Part shown: positions 52,615-64,000 of the stretch, piece after piece
Position numbering within the stretch: the first letter of the stretch is position 1
Layout of the letters: each line of letters starts with the position of its first letter
Assembly (NCBI RefSeq): GCF_000332975.1
Contig: NZ_BANR01000025.1
Span: 23,169 to 87,168, forward strand
Direction: 5' to 3'
DNA length: 64,000 nucleotides
DNA from: Gordonia aichiensis NBRC 108223
GTDB lineage: Bacteria; Actinomycetota; Actinomycetes; Mycobacteriales; Mycobacteriaceae
The notes under the pieces: model-generated
The model's database searches: none
Told to the model about the DNA's origin: nothing
The model's input: the letters and a program-made list of their open reading frames with translations, nothing else
Program-made: the position numbers and the translations under genes

Positions 52615-53355
52615 TCCACCCGCTCCGCGCTCGTCGTCGGCTACGGCGTTGCGTGGTTCGCGGTCTACACGGTCGTCCTGAACTGGGCCGAGCAACATCT
52701 CGACGCCGGGACGGCAGCACTGCTCGTGAACTTCGCACCCATTCTCGTCGCGGTGTTCGCCGGACTCTTCCTCGGCGAGGGGTTTTTCGCTCGGCTGCTC
52801 GTCGGTATCGGCGTGGCGTTCGCCGGCGTCGTGCTCATCGCCGTCGGCGGCACCGGACCGCATGCCGACTGGCTCGGCATCGCTCTCGGGTTGACCGCCG
52901 CTGTGCTCTACGCAACCGGCGTCCTTGTCCAGAAGGTGGCACTCGGTCACGTCGACGGACTGACCGCGACGTTCTGGGGCGTCGCGGCGGGTGTGATCGC
53001 CACCGTCCCGTTCGCCCCCGCAGCCATCCGCGAGGTGAGCACGGCATCGGTCTCCGACATCGGCGCGATGGTGTTCCTCGGCATCGGTCCAACAGCCGTC
53101 GCGTTCACCACCTGGGCGTATGCCCTCTCGCGTACGAGTGCCGGTGCACTGACCGCGACGACGTTGGTCGTGCCCGCGGTCGTCATCGTGCTGTCGTGGC
53201 TCCTGCTCTCCGAGGTTCCGACGCCGCTGCGCGTGGTCGGGGGTGTGCTGTGCCTGGCGGGGGTTGCGATGACGCGGGGACTGATCCGCGTGCCCTCATC
53301 GCGCAGGCTGCGCGTCGTCGAGGATCAGTTGGAGGAATGCAAGGTCGAGCCATGA
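52615..53355 (+). pseudogene. EamA (DMT) transporter, 5'-truncated
   Basis: The 246 codons after the fgd1 stop encode eight helices of an EamA-type drug/metabolite transporter, from SALVVGYGVAWFAVYTVVLN to VVGGVLCLAGVAMTRGLI. A complete EamA protein has ten helices and about 300 residues, so the first two helices (about 50-60 residues) are missing. The EamA-like sequence begins within a few codons of the fgd1 TGA and in the same frame, and there is no start codon in a sensible place; GTG at 52726 would begin inside a helix. The break therefore looks like a deletion that joined the fgd1 end to an internal part of the gene. The 3' end overlaps the acetyltransferase gene. Confidence 0.72.
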
Positions 53356-53808
53356 GCCGAACTTCGTCCCGACCTGCGGCAGCAGCCCGACACGCGTGAA
53401 GCCGAGTCGCTCGTGAAGCCGGATCGATCCCGAATTCGACGCATCGATCGCCGCGATCATCACGTGGACGCCGTCGGTGTGTGCTCGGTCGATGAGCGCG
53501 CGCATCAGCGACTGCCCCGTACCCCGCCCGCGCTGGCCAGAGCCCACATACACCGAGTGCTCGACGGTGTGCCGGAATCCGTCGTGTGGGCGCCACGGAC
53601 CGTAGGTCGCGTAGCCGAGCACCGCACCATCGGAGTCGGCAGCGACCAGAACCGGAAATCCGGCCTCCTGCCGATCCGCGAGCCATGCCGACCGGTTGGC
53701 AGCGTCGACGAGTTCCTCGTTCCAGATGGCGGTGGTGTGTTCGACGGCGTCGTTGTAGATGAGCGTGATGCCGGGGACGTCGCGGACCCGCGCGTCACGA
53801 ATCTCCAT
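53296..53808 (-). CDS. GNAT N-acetyltransferase, phosphinothricin acetyltransferase-like
   Basis: The 170-residue GNAT enzyme has VRDVPGITLIYNDAVEHTTA near the start, as in the Pat/Bar group, and the acetyl-CoA pyrophosphate loop in VYVGSGQRGRGTGQSLMRAL (Q/R-x-x-G-x-G/A). The C-terminal SGSIRLHERLGFTRVGLLPQ is also typical. Pat/Bar-like enzymes acetylate phosphinothricin or methionine sulfone analogues; the native substrate here is unknown. ATG at 53808 starts the family-like MEIRDARV. Its 3' end overlaps the truncated transporter gene on the other strand by 60 bp. Confidence 0.87.
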   Translation of the reverse strand: MEIRDARVRDVPGITLIYNDAVEHTTAIWNEELVDAANRSAWLADRQEAGFPVLVAADSDGAVLGYATYGPWRPHDGFRHTVEHSVYVGSGQRGRGTGQSLMRALIDRAHTDGVHVMIAAIDASNSGSIRLHERLGFTRVGLLPQVGTKFGSWLDLAFLQLILDDAQPAR

Positions 53809-53917
53809 GGCCGCAGAGCTTAAGGCATGGATGCGCCCATCGGGCCACACGCGCCACGGCACGCGAAAGTGACCGGTACCGTGCGCCGACGTCGAACCTA
53901 TTCGCTAACTTCTCCTC

Positions 53918-54463
53918 ATGGAATCGGATCGCCTTGTCGACGTGGGCGTCGCATTGGTGTCGCGCTTCGGCGCGAAAGCACTCAGTCTGACGTCTGTTGC
54001 CCGTCACGCGGGGGTGGCACGGGCAACGGCGTACCGGATGTTCGGCGGCCGCGACGCGCTTGTTGCCGCGATGCTCGACCGCGAGATCGCGCTGCTGCGT
54101 GTGAAACTACGTGAATGGTCCGACACCGCGCCCGACGCCGCGGGCAAGGTGCGCGCACAGGTGCTCGGCGTGCTGCCCTATATCCGCGAGCACGAGGCGC
54201 TGCAGTACGTCCTCCGTCAGGAACCCGAGGAGATCGTGCGTGCACTCGTCGCCACCGACGACGACGGCCCCGACCTCATCGAGAAGATCGTCGACGCCAC
54301 GTTGCCCGACGTAGCGCCCGAGGTGCAGGCCGAACTGACTCCCGATCCGCGCGGCGCCGCAGAGTTCATGGTCCGCACCATCTACTCGCTGATGCTCGTC
54401 CCCGACAGCAGCCTCACCGATGAGCAGATCGCCGACCTGATCGTTCGGGCGATCGTGGCCTGA
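53918..54463 (+). CDS. TetR/AcrR family regulator
   Basis: The 181-residue regulator has an N-terminal helix-turn-helix (LVDVGVALVSRFGAKALSLT, then SVARHAGVARATAYRMFGGR) and a helical effector domain of about 120 residues. No strong ribosome-binding site is seen. It diverges from the acetyltransferase gene by about 110 bp and lies 52 bp before pta on the same strand. It could control the acetyltransferase gene, the pta-ackA genes or neither; the sequence does not decide. Confidence 0.9.
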   Translation: MESDRLVDVGVALVSRFGAKALSLTSVARHAGVARATAYRMFGGRDALVAAMLDREIALLRVKLREWSDTAPDAAGKVRAQVLGVLPYIREHEALQYVLRQEPEEIVRALVATDDDGPDLIEKIVDATLPDVAPEVQAELTPDPRGAAEFMVRTIYSLMLVPDSSLTDEQIADLIVRAIVA

Positions 54464-54515
54464 CCCGCGACCTCACCCGCGACGCACGGCGAGCCCACCA
54501 ACTAGGCTGACCACT

Positions 54516-56618
54516 ATGTCGCCCGACGCTGTGAGCGCAACGAAGATCTACATCGTGTCCGCTGAGGCGGAGACCGGAAAATCGGCGGTCGCGCTCGGCG
54601 TGCTCTCGCTGCTGACGGCGACCGGGGGTCGGGTCGGGGTGTTCCGGCCCATCTCGCGGGCCGCGCACGGAGAACGCGACTACCTGCTCGAGCTCCTCCT
54701 CGAACACACCTCGGCCGACGTCAGCTACGACGATGCCATCGGTGTCACCTATGACCAGGTCCACGCCGACCCGAATGGCTCGATCGCCGACATCGTCGCG
54801 CGTTTCCACGCCGTCGAGTCGCAGTGCGACTCCGTCGTCATCGTGGGGTCGGACTACACCGACGTCGGAAATCCGTCCGAGCTGACGTACAACGCGCGCA
54901 TCGCGGCCAACCTCTCGGCGCCGATCATCCTGGCGCTCAAGGCACTCGACCGCACGCCCGCCGAGGTACGCGATCTCGCCGAGCATCTGCGCACCGAGAT
55001 CGCCGCCATGCACGCCACCACGGCGGCCATCGTCGCCAACCGGTGCGATCCCGACCACATCAGCGAGATCGGCGCCGCGCTGGCGAAACTCGACGTCCCG
55101 TGCTGGTGTCTGCCCGAGTTGCCGGTGCTCTTCGCGCCGACGATGGCCGAACTCAAGAAATCGCTGGGCGCCGAAATGTACAGCGGCGACCCCGAACTCC
55201 TCGACCGTGAGGCGCTGCGCGTGATGGTCGGCGGCATGACCGCCGAGCACATCCTCGAGCGACTCACCGAGGGGATGGTGGTGATCACCCCGGCCGATCG
55301 CTCCGACGTACTGCTCTCGCTGGTCAATGCCAACGCCGCACAAGGTTTTCCGCGGCTGACGGGCATCATCCTCAACGGTGGACTCAAACCGCATCCGATG
55401 ATTGACGCGCTTGTCGGCGGACTGAAGTCCAAGCTGCCGGTCATCACCTGCGAACAGGGCACCTACGACACCGCGCGCATCGCCGCCGACACCCGCGGCC
55501 GCATCGCGATCGGGTCCGCACGCAAGATCGACGCCGCGCTCGGACTCATGGAGCAGTACGTGGAACCCGAAGAACTGATCAAGGTTCTCGACGTCAAGCC
55601 GTCGGAGGTGGTCACCCCGCAGATGTTCGAGTACGGACTGATCACCCGTGCTCGGTCGGATCGCAAACGCATCGTGCTACCGGAGGGCAGTGACGACCGA
55701 ATCCTGCGCGCCGCAGGGCAATTGCTGCGACGCGGCGTCGTAGCACTGACCATCCTCGGCGACCCGGAATCGATCACAGCCCGCGCGGACGACCTCGGGG
55801 TCGACCTCGACGGCGTCGAACTCATCGACCCTGCCAACTCTGAGCTGACAGACGAGTTCGCGCACCTCTATGCCGAGCTCCGCAAGCACAAGGGCATGGA
55901 TTTCGAGCACGCCCAGGAGCGGATGCGCGACGTCTCCTACTTCGGCACCATGCTCGTGCACACCGGACGCGCCGACGGGATGGTCTCCGGTGCGGCGCAC
56001 ACCACAGCGCACACCATCCGGCCCGCGTTCGAGATCATCAAGACGGTGCCCGGGGTCTCGACGGTGTCGAGCGTGTTCTTCATGTGTCTGCCCGACAAGG
56101 TGCTCGCCTACGGCGACTGCGCCATCGTGCCCGATCCCACCGCGACAGAACTCGCCGACATCGCGATATCCTCCGCCGCAACGGCATCCGCGTTCGGAAT
56201 CTCGCCACGCGTAGCCATGCTCTCCTACTCGACGGGGCGATCGGGTACCGGAGCGGACGTCGACAAGGTCAGGGTCGCCACCGATCTCGTGCACGAGCGC
56301 GCTCCGGAACTCTCGGTCGAGGGGCCGATCCAGTACGACGCGGCGGTGGAGCCGAGTGTCGCGGCGACCAAGATGCCCGACTCCGAGGTCGCCGGTCGCG
56401 CGACGGTACTCATCTTCCCCGACCTGAACACGGGGAACAACACCTACAAAGCTGTTCAGCGCAGCGCGGGCGCTGTTGCGATCGGCCCTGTGCTGCAGGG
56501 TCTTCGACGTCCCATCAACGATCTCTCCCGCGGTGCGCTGGTCTCCGACATCGTGAACACGGTCGCGATCACCGCCATCCAGGCTCAGAACATCGATGCA
56601 CAGGAGTCATCCCGATGA
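54516..56618 (+). CDS. pta: Phosphate acetyltransferase
   Basis: The 700-residue long-form Pta interconverts acetyl-CoA plus phosphate and acetyl phosphate plus CoA. The N-terminal BioD-like P-loop domain has IVSAEAETGKSAVALGVLSL (about 1-200). A DRTGG domain of about 110 residues follows (LERLTEGMVVITPADRSDVL). The catalytic C-terminal domain covers about 375-695, with RIVLPEGSDDRILRAAGQLL, VSGAAHTTAHTIRPAFEIIK, STGRSGTGADVDKV and FPDLNTGNNTYKAVQRSAGA. The start ATG at 54516 fits. Its TGA overlaps the ATG of ackA (ATGA), so the pair is translationally coupled. Confidence 0.96.
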   Translation: MSPDAVSATKIYIVSAEAETGKSAVALGVLSLLTATGGRVGVFRPISRAAHGERDYLLELLLEHTSADVSYDDAIGVTYDQVHADPNGSIADIVARFHAVESQCDSVVIVGSDYTDVGNPSELTYNARIAANLSAPIILALKALDRTPAEVRDLAEHLRTEIAAMHATTAAIVANRCDPDHISEIGAALAKLDVPCWCLPELPVLFAPTMAELKKSLGAEMYSGDPELLDREALRVMVGGMTAEHILERLTEGMVVITPADRSDVLLSLVNANAAQGFPRLTGIILNGGLKPHPMIDALVGGLKSKLPVITCEQGTYDTARIAADTRGRIAIGSARKIDAALGLMEQYVEPEELIKVLDVKPSEVVTPQMFEYGLITRARSDRKRIVLPEGSDDRILRAAGQLLRRGVVALTILGDPESITARADDLGVDLDGVELIDPANSELTDEFAHLYAELRKHKGMDFEHAQERMRDVSYFGTMLVHTGRADGMVSGAAHTTAHTIRPAFEIIKTVPGVSTVSSVFFMCLPDKVLAYGDCAIVPDPTATELADIAISSAATASAFGISPRVAMLSYSTGRSGTGADVDKVRVATDLVHERAPELSVEGPIQYDAAVEPSVAATKMPDSEVAGRATVLIFPDLNTGNNTYKAVQRSAGAVAIGPVLQGLRRPINDLSRGALVSDIVNTVAITAIQAQNIDAQESSR

Positions 56619-57832
56619 GTACATCCACCGACGGTGCCGTGCTGGTGCTCAATGCCGGATCCTCGTCGTTGAAGTATCAGCTACTGCATCCGGATACGAC
56701 GGAGGTGATCGCCGAGGGGATAGCCGAGCGCATCGGCGAGGACGAGTCGTCGATCACCCACGAGCAGAACGGCGAATCGTCCACGCGAACCGAGCCACTC
56801 GACGACATCTCGGCCGCACTCGACGCTGCGTCGGAGATGTTCGCCGCCGCCGGGACCGATCTGGCCGATGCCGGGCTCAGCGCGGTCGGGCACCGGGTCG
56901 TGCACGGTGGCCGAAGCTTTTTCCACCCGACGCTTGTCACCGATGAGGTGGTCTCCGAGATCTCGCGGATCTCCACGCTCGCACCGCTGCACAACAAGGC
57001 GAACCTCGCGGGCATCGAGGTTGCGCGGAAGAAGCTTCCCGACGTTCCCTCGGTGGCCGTATTCGATACCGCGTTCTTCCACGATCTGCCCGACGAGGCC
57101 GCGACGTACGCCATCGACAGAGGTGTCGCGCACCTGCATGCGGTGCGGCGCTATGGGTTTCACGGCACGAGTCATCAGTACGTTTCCGGCAAGGTTGCGG
57201 AGTTCCTCGGCCGTGAGTACAACGATCTCAACCAGATCGTGCTGCACCTGGGCAACGGTGCATCGGCCTCGGCGATCGACCACGGTGAACCGATCGACAC
57301 CAGCATGGGGATGACACCACTCGAAGGCCTCGTGATGGGTACGCGCAGTGGCGACATCGACCCAGGCGTGCTCCTGCACCTGAGCCGCGTCGCCAAACTC
57401 AGCAACGACCAGCTCGACACGCTGCTCAACAAGAACTCCGGACTCAAGGGACTCTGCGGCGACAACGACTTCCGGACCATCACCGCGCGTATGGACAGCG
57501 GCGACGAGAACGCGAAACGCGCGTACAAGGTGTACATCCACCGCCTGCGCCGCTACATCGGCGCCTACATGATCGAACTGGGCAACGTCGACGCGATCAC
57601 GTTCACCGCAGGCGTTGGGGAGAATGCCGACAACGTGCGACGCGATGCGCTGGCCGGGCTGGAGAACTACGGCATCGTGATCGACGACGAGCGGAACTCG
57701 CTGCGCAGCAAGCAGGCTCGACGCATCTCGACGGATTCGAGTACGGTCGACGTCTTGGTGGTGCCGACCAACGAAGAATTGGCCATCGCCCGCCAGGCCG
57801 CAGCTGTCGCCCGCGGAGAACAGCCGGAGTAG
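56615..57832 (+). CDS. ackA: Acetate kinase
   Basis: The 405-residue acetate kinase converts acetyl phosphate and ADP to acetate and ATP, completing the Pta-AckA pathway. Motifs are VLVLNAGSSSLKYQL at the N-terminus, HRVVHGG, FDTAFFHDLPDEAATYAI, YGFHGTSHQYVSGKVAEFL, LHLGNGASASAIDHG, DTSMGMTPLEGLVMGTRSGD and FTAGVGENADNVR. All catalytic and phosphate-binding motifs of the ASKHA fold are present. The start overlaps the pta stop by four bases. It is convergent with pknG, after a gap of 19 bp. Confidence 0.97.
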   Translation: MSTSTDGAVLVLNAGSSSLKYQLLHPDTTEVIAEGIAERIGEDESSITHEQNGESSTRTEPLDDISAALDAASEMFAAAGTDLADAGLSAVGHRVVHGGRSFFHPTLVTDEVVSEISRISTLAPLHNKANLAGIEVARKKLPDVPSVAVFDTAFFHDLPDEAATYAIDRGVAHLHAVRRYGFHGTSHQYVSGKVAEFLGREYNDLNQIVLHLGNGASASAIDHGEPIDTSMGMTPLEGLVMGTRSGDIDPGVLLHLSRVAKLSNDQLDTLLNKNSGLKGLCGDNDFRTITARMDSGDENAKRAYKVYIHRLRRYIGAYMIELGNVDAITFTAGVGENADNVRRDALAGLENYGIVIDDERNSLRSKQARRISTDSSTVDVLVVPTNEELAIARQAAAVARGEQPE

Positions 57833-57851
57833 TGCGCCGGGTGACGGTGCG

Positions 57852-61410
<3,559 letters not shown>

Positions 61411-61414
<4 letters not shown>

Positions 61415-62853
61415 CGGTACTCCCTGATGCGGGGGATCATCCCGAGGATCAACGCGATAGTCGCAAAGATCGACAGCGCGAGAATGCCGTTGCCGGTGAA
61501 GCCCAACACGCGCTGTGCGGTGTTGATGTCGTCGCGAAACGAGGATCGCGTGGTGGTCATCGCGTTGATGAGCGCGGAGTCGACGGCTCGATAACTCGTC
61601 TCAGAACTCTGCGGCGACGAGCCGACGGTCATCGCACGCGCCTGCGAGAAGTTCCCGGACGTCATCTCGTCGCGTACCTGCGCATCGGTCCTCTTCCACT
61701 GGTCGAGCGCGGCACGCAGCGACGTGACCTGACGCTCACTCAACGACCCGGACGAGTCACCTTCCTTGTCGAGGGTGTCCAAGACCATGCCGATGCGCGT
61801 GGTCGCCTGCTCGAAGGTGCCCTCGAGTCCCGCCTGGTCGCCACGCCGCAGCAGCGAGAGCGTCTCGGCGGAGCGGGCCTGTTGGGTGAGGATGCGTGCC
61901 TCGGTGAGTTGGCGCAGCGGTGTCGCGCCGTCGTTCTTGGCCGAACTCGTCGCAGCGACCGACAGCAGTCCGGAGGTGAGTAGCCAGATCAGGCCGCCGA
62001 TGATCGCGATCAGTGCTGCCACGATCCCGATGTTGAAGCGTCGGCGGGTCCGCGTGGCGAGGTAGCGCGAGGTCGCGAGCAGCAGCAGAACGACGATCAG
62101 CAGTGCGACGTAGACGCCCCAGGGCGGAGTGGTCAGCGCGCTCTGGGGATCGGCGATGGCGAGTGCCCGTCGCTCGTAGACGCGTTGTGCCGCAGGCAGA
62201 ACCCTGTCCTGCATGAGCGCCGACGCCTGACCGAGGTACGCCGATCCGACCGGATTGCCCAGCCGGTTGTTGGTGCGCGCGGTCTCGACCAGCCCGCTGT
62301 AGACGGGGATGGTCGTTGTGAGGACCTCGAGATCGGAGTTCAGTGCGCGGGTGTCGGCGGTCGCGTCCGCGCCGGGACCCGTGTCGCTGCCCGCGGTCAC
62401 CAAGAGCGACGACGACGCGGTCGCCAGTGCGTCGGAGTACCGCTGACGAAGTTGCGGATTCTCGGGTCCGCCCGAGATGAATCCGGAGTTGGCCGCGGCG
62501 TCGGCGATCGACAGCGAACTGTAGAGAACCTGCGCAGCCTCCGACAGCGGCTCGGCGCGGTCGATGATCGTCTGCAGTTGGTGCGTGCGGTTGTTCAGCG
62601 TCGTCGACGCGTACCACCCGGTGCCGAGCGCTGTGATCGCAACGACGAAACAGAGGAGGATCAGCTTGCCCGGCGTCGTCTTGGCGTAGTGCCGCACCGA
62701 GGAGAACGGCGACTGTGCTGCCGCACGAGCCGAGGCGACCAGTTCACGACGGTCGCTGAGCACCTCACGCAGAGGTGGCGACGTGGTGGCGGGACGTACG
62801 GTCCGACCTGCGCGGGTCAGCACTGCCCGCACGGGGGATGCGTCGCCGGTCAC
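61411..62853 (-). CDS. glnX: GlnX-like transmembrane sensor protein (Rv0412c-like)
   Basis: The 480-residue membrane protein starts with about 55 basic residues, then one helix (LILLCFVVAITALGTGWYAS). An exterior helical domain of about 160 residues follows, then two further helices (VYVALLIVVLLLLATSRYLA and IVAALIAIIGGLIWLLTSGL), another extracytoplasmic region and a final helix (GILALSIFATIALILGMIPR). This layout suits a sensor rather than a transporter. It is the Rv0412c (GlnX) counterpart, and it overlaps glnH by four bases, in one operon with pknG. GTG at 62853 is preceded by GAGAAG; the frame is open to 63102, so the start is not certain. Confidence 0.85.
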
Positions 62854-63103
62854 CTTCTCAATCCCCTCTGCATCGGTCGGTCGCGAGTGGTTGTGCGCTC
62901 TCCTCGGGTATGTCGTACGCCACGTCGAGTCCGTTTCCACCCTAGTCCGCGCCGTCGGGATGGCGGCGATACGGCGAGTGCGAGTCTGGCACGAGCGAGT
63001 GTCACCGCGGTCGAGTTCACCTAAGTTGGAGGTACGGGCCTCAGGGATAACCATCGGTGCACACACCTGGGCACGGAGAGTGCGGGGACGAGCAGGAGGC
63101 ACA

Positions 63104-63583
63104 GTGCGCGGCGACGGTGACGGTTGGGTGTTCGACGAGGGCGCGAGGTACTGGGGGCTGCATGGCGCGGCAGGGCTTTTGCTGCGGGCACCTCTCCCCG
63201 ACGGCGAGGTCGGCGTACTTCTGCAGCACCGAGCCGCCTGGTCGCATCAGGGTGGCACGTGGGGCCTACCCGGTGGGGCGCGCGACTCCCACGAGACTGC
63301 CGTCGACACCGCCATCCGCGAGGCGGGCGAGGAAGCAGGCATCCGGCCCGGCGACGTCTCCGTCGTGGCGGCGCTGGTCACTCACCGCACCGTCGGCGGC
63401 TGGACCTACACGACGGTGATCGCCGACGTGGAGCGCCCGGTCCTCACGACCGCCAACGGCGAATCGGCAGAATTGCGTTGGGTACCCGAGGCACACGTCG
63501 CGACGCTGCCGCTGCACCCTGCGTTCGGTTCCGCCTGGCCAGGGCTCCGCGAACGCATCGCCGCGCTGGACTCGACGACCTGA
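63104..63583 (+). CDS. mutT3: Nudix hydrolase MutT3
   Basis: The 159-residue Nudix protein has a full Nudix box, GGARDSHETAVDTAIREAGE followed by EAGI (G-x5-E-x7-REUxEExGU), a preceding HQGGTWGLPGG segment and a VEAHVATLP-like end. MutT3 (Rv0413) is one of several mycobacterial MutT homologues and may clean oxidised or damaged nucleotides, though its substrate is not secure. GTG at 63104 follows CAGGAGGCACA, an ideal ribosome-binding site; the frame stays open upstream to 62783 but that part is antisense to glnX. It diverges from glnX. Confidence 0.9.
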   Translation: MRGDGDGWVFDEGARYWGLHGAAGLLLRAPLPDGEVGVLLQHRAAWSHQGGTWGLPGGARDSHETAVDTAIREAGEEAGIRPGDVSVVAALVTHRTVGGWTYTTVIADVERPVLTTANGESAELRWVPEAHVATLPLHPAFGSAWPGLRERIAALDSTT

Positions 63584-63608
63584 GATCTGGTGCCCGTAAC
63601 CGCCGCGG

Positions 63609-63992
63609 TCAGGACTCCAGGTCGTTGCCTGCGAGTAGCCGGTTCGCGCCGGCGATGAGCGCATTGATGTTCGCATCGGCGGTGGTCTCGCCGTCACCGG
63701 TCGCCCAGCACTGGCGGCGATCGTGCTCGCACAACAGAAACGAGACGTTGCGATCGTCGAGCCTGCGTTGATGCAACCGCACGATCTGCACCGAGATGCC
63801 CAGATCGTGCAGGATCGAGGTCATTGCCCCGACCTGGCCCGTCGCCGTCGCGGTCATGGACATGATCCGGTCGTCGTAGGCGATCGTGGCCCGGCACTCG
63901 ACCATGTCGCCCGGTGCGGGAGCGACGCTCCACGAGCCGAGGCGGATCGCGCCGTGTGCGGTGTACTCGTCGACGAACTGCTGCCAGGTCAT
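63609..63992 (-). CDS. LeuA allosteric-domain-like protein
   Basis: The 127-residue product looks like the C-terminal regulatory (leucine-binding) domain of 2-isopropylmalate synthase: an opening FVDEYTAHGAIRLGSWSV, a central beta-alpha-beta segment around TATATGQVGAMTSILHDLGI, and an end NINALIAGANRLLAG. A catalytic (alpha/beta barrel) domain is not seen. ATG at 63992 would make this a stand-alone domain, but only eight bases lie beyond it, so it could also be the tail of a longer protein that begins past the window. Some actinobacteria do have stand-alone copies, which may bind amino acids and regulate. Confidence 0.6.
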   Translation of the reverse strand: MTWQQFVDEYTAHGAIRLGSWSVAPAPGDMVECRATIAYDDRIMSMTATATGQVGAMTSILHDLGISVQIVRLHQRRLDDRNVSFLLCEHDRRQCWATGDGETTADANINALIAGANRLLAGNDLES

Positions 63993-64000
63993 ACCGGCTC

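Overview
The window is about 64 kb of high-GC DNA from a mycolic-acid-containing actinobacterium (Mycobacteriales). Gordonia or a close relative is the best guess. The evidence is two gene blocks whose order matches the Mycobacterium tuberculosis chromosome, cell-wall arabinan genes (AftD), a coenzyme F420-dependent glucose-6-phosphate dehydrogenase, PknG, and frequent GTG starts with strong G/C third-position bias. I see no rRNA, tRNA, insertion sequence, prophage or CRISPR array.

Layout. 1-6.9 kb: 3' end of GTP-dependent PEP carboxykinase, a secreted phytase-like protein, a MacB/FtsX-type ABC exporter pair and a membrane-anchored MmpS-like protein. 6.9-26.6 kb: a cell-envelope and lipid block equivalent to Rv0224c-Rv0243 (methyltransferase, glycosyltransferase, membrane proteins, DUF3068 protein, acyltransferase, aftD, DUF2613 protein, lpqI, TetR regulator, htdX, fabG4, fadA2), with extra genes (CitE-like lyase, flippase, universal stress protein). 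26.7-33 kb: genes inserted between fadA2 and fadE5: VanW-like protein, SDR, a cobalamin riboswitch with a small upstream ORF and a MetE-like protein, and a large secreted protein. 33-35 kb: fadE5. 35-51.5 kb: accessory genes including endonuclease IV, a PAP2 membrane enzyme, a DUF6153/DUF305 pair, a thioesterase, a 1311-residue Pls-type peptide synthetase, hydrolases, an acyl-CoA dehydrogenase and an ABC exporter. 51.6-63.6 kb: a second conserved block, fgd1-pta-ackA-pknG-glnH-glnX-mutT3 (Rv0407-Rv0413 order), interrupted after fgd1 by a truncated EamA transporter, an acetyltransferase and a TetR regulator. The window ends in a LeuA regulatory-domain-like protein.

How the parts work together. 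fabG4-htdX, fadA2 and fadE5 give reductase, hydratase, thiolase and acyl-CoA dehydrogenase activities of a fatty acyl-CoA cycle. Their promoters, and that of the neighbouring TetR gene, share one inverted repeat, TTAC(C/T)-N4-(A/G)GTAA, which suggests one local regulon. Downstream of the cobalamin riboswitch, a 42-codon ORF ends in an ATGA overlap with the MetE-like gene, so B12 probably controls that enzyme through translational coupling. pknG-glnH-glnX form a compact operon for amino-acid sensing, and the PknG tail carries an expanded Thr-containing repeat. The Pls-type synthetase has a specificity code that reads like a basic amino acid and may make a poly-amino acid or a related isopeptide product.
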